Shown here in pieces: positions 39,134 to 42,806 of a stretch of 42,806 bases of DNA. The number at the start of each line of letters is the position of its first letter. Within the stretch, counting starts at the first letter, position 1. Origin of the DNA: an uncultured Eubacteriales bacterium (GTDB lineage Bacteria > Bacillota > Clostridia > Oscillospirales > Acutalibacteraceae). The stretch covers positions 1-42,806 of the forward strand of contig CAKSIH010000009.1 in the NCBI GenBank assembly GCA_934462705.1, written 5' to 3'. The notes beneath the pieces are model-generated. The model had not been told where the DNA came from and made no database searches. It worked only from the letters and a program-made list of their open reading frames with translations. The translations under genes and the position numbers were made by a program.

Positions 39134-41344
39134 TTGACGATAAAAAAAACACTTTTAGAGTTAACGGGCTCAGTTGAAAGAATAGTGTTTCGAAATGAGC
39201 AAAATGGGTATACAGTACTTGAGCTAGCTGCATCGGAAGAGATGGTGACAGCAGTAGGCATTATGCCGTATGTTAGTGTAGGGGAAGAGCTGAGACTTTT
39301 AGGAACATTTAAAGTGCATCCTAGTTTTGGAGATCAATTTAATGTTGAAGTTTGCGAGCGTTCAATGCCGACAACAACAACGGCGATACTAAAGTATTTG
39401 TCATCGGGTGCAATAAAGGGTATTGGCCCGGGAACGGCAAGCAAGCTGGTAGAAATTTTTGGAGAAGATACCTTGGGAATAATAGAGAAAGAGCCGGAAC
39501 GTTTGACGATAATAAAGGGAATAAGCAGATCGAAGGCAATGAAGATATCGGAAGAATTCAATCGGATATATTCAATAAGAGAGCTTATGGTAAGTTTGGG
39601 TAAATATGGAATAACTCCAGATGAATCCATAAAAGTATGGAAAGCATATGGAAATGAAGCAGTGGAAATTATCAACAAAGACCCATATTTGCTATGTGAT
39701 GAACCGATTAATATATCGTTTGAAAGGGCAGATAAGATAGCTGTTTCTTTAGAAAAGCCACAAGATAATATAAACAGGGTAAGAGCAGGAGTAACATATA
39801 TTCTCACATATAACATGAACAATGGCCATACATGTTTGCCACAGGACAAGCTAGAACAGGCAGCAATAAATTTTTTAGAGGTAGAAAGAGAAAAAGTAGA
39901 TGATGCTTTGGAAGCACTCATAACAGAAGGCACGCTTCAGAGAGTCACAATGAGTGAAAGGAAATTTATATTTACAAGCGAGATGTACAATGCAGAGATT
40001 TATATTTCTGGAAGACTTAGAATAATGATGAAATTTCCACCCAAGTCGATTAATGGAGCAGAAAAGTACATAACTGATATAGAAAATAAAAGTGATATAA
40101 CCTATGCTAACCTACAGAAAAAGGCGATATCTGAAGCACTTGACAAGGGCATGCTAGTTTTAACAGGGGGCCCCGGAACAGGAAAGACAACAACGCTTAA
40201 TGGAATAATAACAATACTGGAACAAAATGGAGAAAAAGTGTTTTTAGCGGCCCCCACGGGGAGGGCGGCGCAAAGAATGACTGTAGTTACTGGAAAGGAA
40301 GCAAAGACAATTCATCGGATGCTGGGTGTAGAATGGGATAGCCAAGACAAACCTATATTTAAAAAAAATGAAAAAGATTTGCTTGACTGTGACGCATTAA
40401 TATTAGATGAAGTTTCAATGGTAGATGTTAAGTTATTTGAGGCAGTATTAAGGGCCCTGCCGCTAGGGTGCCGGCTTATACTGGTTGGAGACAGCAATCA
40501 ATTACCATCTGTAGGAGCAGGAAATATTTTATCTGATTTAGTAAATTCGGAAATGTTGCCGGTTGTTCAGTTAAAAGAAATTTTTAGGCAGTCTATGGAA
40601 AGCATGATAGTAATGAACGCCCATAAAATCATAAGTGGAGAATTACCTAATTTATCTGTGAGGGATAATGATTTCTTTTTCATAAATAAAAATGATCCTC
40701 ATTTGATAGGTCAAACTATAAAGGATTTATGTGAGAGTCGACTTCCTAGAGCGTATGGTTACAATAGTCCTTTTGATATACAAGTAATATCACCCGGAAA
40801 AAAAGGTGAGCTTGGAACTATTAACATAAATAAAATATTGCAGTCTGCTTTGAATCCACAAGAAACAAACAAAAAGGAAATTAATATAAATGGTAACCTT
40901 TTTCGCCAAGGAGACAAAGTTATGCAAATAAAAAATAATTATAATATTCCGTTTGTGCGAGAGGATTCGACTATGGGTGAGGGAATTTTTAATGGTGATA
41001 TAGGAATTTTGATAGACATAGATAAAAGTGATTCCACAGTGATTGTGAAGTTTGATGATAAATATGCAAGGTATGATTTTGAAAACATAAATGATTTAGA
41101 TCTTGCCTATGCAATAACCGTACATAAAAGCCAAGGAAGCGAGTTTGAGGCAGTAGTTATGCCTATGTATTATGGGGCGCCGCAATTGTATTATAGAAAT
41201 TTGCTTTATACAGGAGTAACAAGGGCCAAATCTTTGCTTGTCATGGTAGGGACACCGTGGACGGTGCAGAGAATGGTTGAAAACAATAAGAAAAATCTCA
41301 GGTATTCAGGGCTATGCAGCTTTTTTACAAAAGAAAGTGAGTGA
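39134..41344 (+). CDS. recD2: ATP-dependent DNA helicase RecD2
   Basis: This SF1B 5'-to-3' DNA helicase of about 736 residues is found in bacteria, often Firmicutes, that lack RecBC. After an N-terminal OB-like part (GSVERIVFRNEQNGYTVLEL) come helix-hairpin-helix repeats (GAIKGIGPGTASKLVEIFGE and LTIIKGISRSKAMKISEEFN). The helicase core follows: Walker A GGPGTGKTTT (about 345-352), Walker B ALILDEVSMVD, VGDSNQLPSVGAGN, AYAITVHKSQGSEFE and TGVTRAKSLLVMVG. Start: TTG 39134 stands six bases after GGAGGTGAGG (39118-39127); ATG 39113 lies before that site and is less likely. It ends in a short overlap region with comF. Confidence 0.95.
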   Translation: MTIKKTLLELTGSVERIVFRNEQNGYTVLELAASEEMVTAVGIMPYVSVGEELRLLGTFKVHPSFGDQFNVEVCERSMPTTTTAILKYLSSGAIKGIGPGTASKLVEIFGEDTLGIIEKEPERLTIIKGISRSKAMKISEEFNRIYSIRELMVSLGKYGITPDESIKVWKAYGNEAVEIINKDPYLLCDEPINISFERADKIAVSLEKPQDNINRVRAGVTYILTYNMNNGHTCLPQDKLEQAAINFLEVEREKVDDALEALITEGTLQRVTMSERKFIFTSEMYNAEIYISGRLRIMMKFPPKSINGAEKYITDIENKSDITYANLQKKAISEALDKGMLVLTGGPGTGKTTTLNGIITILEQNGEKVFLAAPTGRAAQRMTVVTGKEAKTIHRMLGVEWDSQDKPIFKKNEKDLLDCDALILDEVSMVDVKLFEAVLRALPLGCRLILVGDSNQLPSVGAGNILSDLVNSEMLPVVQLKEIFRQSMESMIVMNAHKIISGELPNLSVRDNDFFFINKNDPHLIGQTIKDLCESRLPRAYGYNSPFDIQVISPGKKGELGTININKILQSALNPQETNKKEININGNLFRQGDKVMQIKNNYNIPFVREDSTMGEGIFNGDIGILIDIDKSDSTVIVKFDDKYARYDFENINDLDLAYAITVHKSQGSEFEAVVMPMYYGAPQLYYRNLLYTGVTRAKSLLVMVGTPWTVQRMVENNKKNLRYSGLCSFFTKESE

Positions 41345-41349
41345 TTGCA

Positions 41350-42012
41350 GTGATTGGAATAGTAAAATTAATAAAGTCGTTCTTTTTTCCTGTGAGATGT
41401 CCATATTGTAAAAGACCAATTGATTATAGGGAAGCAGCCTGTGAAGAATGCTTACATGAAAATTTTAAAAATATTTTTGAAAGGGAAATAAATATTTATG
41501 ACAGGACAATAGTGTCAAACATTGCATCTGCATCATATGAAGGAAAAGTGCGAGAGGCAATTTGTAAATATAAGTTTTGCGGCAAGAAGGATTATGCCTG
41601 TCAGTTTGCAGCAATAATGGCAAAAACCTTTAAAGAACGTTATTCTCATGATAAATATGATTTTATAACAAGTGTGCCTTTATCGGAGAACCGCTTAAAA
41701 GAAAGAGGCTATAATCAGGCAGAACTTTTAGCACGGGAGTTGTCTAAAGCAGTAAAAATTCCATATAAAAATGTACTTAAAAAGGTTAAGGAAAACAAAA
41801 CTCAGCATGAATTAAATTTAGAAGAAAGAATAGAGAATGTAAAGGGCGTTTATGCTGTTTTAGATAATAGTTTGGTAAAAGGAAAAGGAATTGTAATTTG
41901 TGATGACATAATTACAACAGGAAGTACATTATCAGAATGTATAAACGAGTTGCTAAAATCTGGGGCCAAAAAGGTTAATTCAATAACACTTGCGGACACA
42001 TCTTTTAAATAA
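41350..42012 (+). CDS. comF: ComF family protein
   Basis: This protein of about 220 residues has an N-terminal four-cysteine zinc finger (CPYCKR and CEECL) and a phosphoribosyltransferase-like domain. YDFITSVPLSENRLKERGYN is the conserved family block and VICDDIITTGSTLSECINEL the PRPP-binding loop. ComF helps DNA uptake during natural competence in several bacteria, and relatives are widespread. GTG 41350 follows AAAGTGAGTGA by about six bases; GTG 41341 overlaps the recD2 stop and is an alternative. The tight link with recD2 suggests joint expression and a shared DNA-handling role. Confidence 0.9.
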   Translation: MIGIVKLIKSFFFPVRCPYCKRPIDYREAACEECLHENFKNIFEREINIYDRTIVSNIASASYEGKVREAICKYKFCGKKDYACQFAAIMAKTFKERYSHDKYDFITSVPLSENRLKERGYNQAELLARELSKAVKIPYKNVLKKVKENKTQHELNLEERIENVKGVYAVLDNSLVKGKGIVICDDIITTGSTLSECINELLKSGAKKVNSITLADTSFK

Positions 42013-42084
42013 TGAACAAAAAAATTTATTATTTTAGAGAATTTAATACAAGTATACAAAATATAAATTTATTTTCATATTGTA

Positions 42085-42113
42085 ATTAAAATAAGTTTTT
42101 TTTGTGTTATAAT
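42085..42113 (+). promoter_or_regulatory. Probable promoter of the acidic repeat protein
   Basis: A perfect TATAAT at 42108-42113, about 34 bases before ATG 42147. The -35 region at 17-base spacing (ATTAAA, 42085-42090) is poor, so an activator or an extended -10 may be needed. No terminator is visible between comF and this promoter. Confidence 0.5.
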
Positions 42114-42146
42114 CTAAATATGCAAGATTTAAGGAGGAAGATATTC

Positions 42147-42806
42147 ATGAAAAAATTAGTATCATCAACATTAGCACTATCGCTATTAGCAGCACCTGTA
42201 GGTGTTATGACATCTCATGCGGACGCTGTTACAATTAGTATTAGCGAAGAGACTAAAGTAAAGGAACAAAATATTGAAAAGAACCCTGTAGAGAAAAAGA
42301 AAAGCCATAAATTGCGCAATACTTTAATAGTAGGAGCAACAGTTGCAGGTGTAGTAGCAATAAGTGTTGCAACGCATAAAACTGTATCTCAGGTTTGTAC
42401 TGCAGCGGCAAAGCCGGAGAATAAGGGATTAAATGCAATTTGTGATGCAAACATCAAGGTTAGCGAAAAATCGAAACAATTAGCTACACAAGTAAAAGCT
42501 GGAGCAGAAACAGCAGCAACATTTGTAAGTAACAATACAAAAGCTTTTTATGAGAAATGCAAGAACCTATTTGCAAGAAACAATGAAGAAACAACAGCTG
42601 CAGCAGACATAGCTGTAACAACCAATGAGGAAGAAACAACCGATGAGACAAGTGAAGATATTGAGGAGCAATCAGCATTTGAAAAAGAAGGCTCTGAAGA
42701 GGAAAAAACAGTCGCAGAGGAAGAAACAGCCGATGAGACAAGTGAAGATATTGAGGAGCAATCAGCATTTGAAAAAGAAGGCTCTGAAGAGGAAAAAACA
42801 GTCGCA
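42147..42806 (+). CDS. Secreted or membrane-anchored acidic repeat protein (cut by window end)
   Basis: The frame runs open from ATG 42147 (AAGGAGG at 42131-42137) to the last base, giving 220 residues and no stop. The N-terminus MKKLVSSTLALSLLAAPVGV is a signal peptide ending near SHADA. A second hydrophobic helix, NTLIVGATVAGVVAISVA (about residues 58-77), may anchor the protein. Then follow a Lys/Ala-rich helical part and an acidic tail made of two 30-residue repeats (EEETTDETSEDIEEQSAFEK and so on; positions 161-220). I do not recognise the family. A surface or cell-envelope protein is likely. The number of repeats cannot be known from this window. Confidence 0.8.
   Translation, partial: MKKLVSSTLALSLLAAPVGVMTSHADAVTISISEETKVKEQNIEKNPVEKKKSHKLRNTLIVGATVAGVVAISVATHKTVSQVCTAAAKPENKGLNAICDANIKVSEKSKQLATQVKAGAETAATFVSNNTKAFYEKCKNLFARNNEETTAAADIAVTTNEEETTDETSEDIEEQSAFEKEGSEEEKTVAEEETADETSEDIEEQSAFEKEGSEEEKTVA
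42627..42806 (+). repeat. Two 90-bp tandem repeats in the acidic protein
   Basis: Copies at 42627-42716 and 42717-42806 differ at one place I can see (ACC against GCC in the fifth codon, Thr to Ala). Each encodes 30 residues rich in Glu. The array continues beyond the window edge or ends there; the near-identity suggests recent expansion. Confidence 0.9.

Noticed and set aside
41850..42059. Minus-strand frame opposite the comF end
   Set aside because: Shadow of comF without a ribosome binding site.
42484..42768. Minus-strand Leu-rich frame across the tandem repeats
   Set aside because: Antisense of the Glu-rich repeat; its Leu-rich composition is a by-product of GAG/GAA codons. The plus-strand frame has the signal peptide and ribosome binding site.
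1..42806. CRISPR arrays, insertion sequences, integrase genes
   Set aside because: I looked for spaced direct repeats and for transposase or integrase motifs and found none; the only tandem repeat is the 90-bp coding repeat at the right end.

Overview
The window looks like chromosomal DNA of a low-GC Gram-positive anaerobe, most likely class Clostridia. The evidence is AT-rich coding sequence, strong AGGAGG-type ribosome binding sites, frequent TTG/GTG starts, lipoprotein signals of the LTGC/LTAC type, tRNA genes that encode CCA, a V/A-type ATPase operon, a paired IscU-like/GGGtGRT locus, RecD2 next to ComF, and UppP. I cannot name the genus from the sequence.

Layout. Positions 1-152 are the end of an rRNA operon (3' part of 5S rRNA, then tRNA-Asn). 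A second copy of the tRNA-Asn 3' half lies about 226 bp downstream, followed by a decayed HTH regulator. From 1093 to 6272 there is a five-gene plus-strand cluster: a small Ser-rich secreted protein, a lipoprotein, an ABC ATPase, a four-TM FtsX/MacB-like permease, and an AAA+ ATPase of the ClpB/torsin type that carries a signal peptide. It is followed by a frameshifted pseudogene, a gene-poor stretch and a small hydrophobic ORF. This whole left part (about 150-7660) looks like accessory DNA next to a tRNA gene.

Positions 7686-10969 (minus) encode a CUT1 sugar importer (binding protein and two permeases, no ATPase). Then come an orphan MazF toxin, tRNA-Val and a small membrane protein. Positions 12417-16640 form a five-gene operon joining an IscU-like scaffold protein and a GGGtGRT protein to a ThiXYZ-like pyrimidine (HMP) ABC importer. 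UppP, tRNA-Arg, a flavodoxin-like iron-sulfur reductase, thymidine kinase and a PHP-domain phosphatase follow. Positions 20213-28877 are a nine-gene V/A-type ATPase operon behind a near-consensus promoter. Positions 29099-38988 form a nucleoside uptake and catabolism locus: deoB, a YczE-like membrane protein, deoD, a BMP-family nucleoside ABC importer (four genes), deoC, cdd and pdp. It imports nucleosides, cleaves them by phosphorolysis and passes deoxyribose/ribose phosphate to glycolysis. RecD2, ComF and the start of a secreted acidic protein with 90-bp tandem repeats close the window.

The two most unusual signals are these. (1) An AAA+ ATPase with Walker A, Walker B, sensor-1 and sensor-2 motifs sits behind a Sec signal peptide, like a bacterial counterpart of the ER-lumen torsins, in a cluster with a secreted protein and an ABC transporter. 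(2) Three intergenic DNA elements (12256-12349, 37101-37210, 38996-39080) each fold as a closing stem plus exactly three internal hairpins, a cloverleaf. Their stem sequences are unrelated but the architecture is the same. A fourth intergenic inverted-repeat element (28881-29009) has a different fold.
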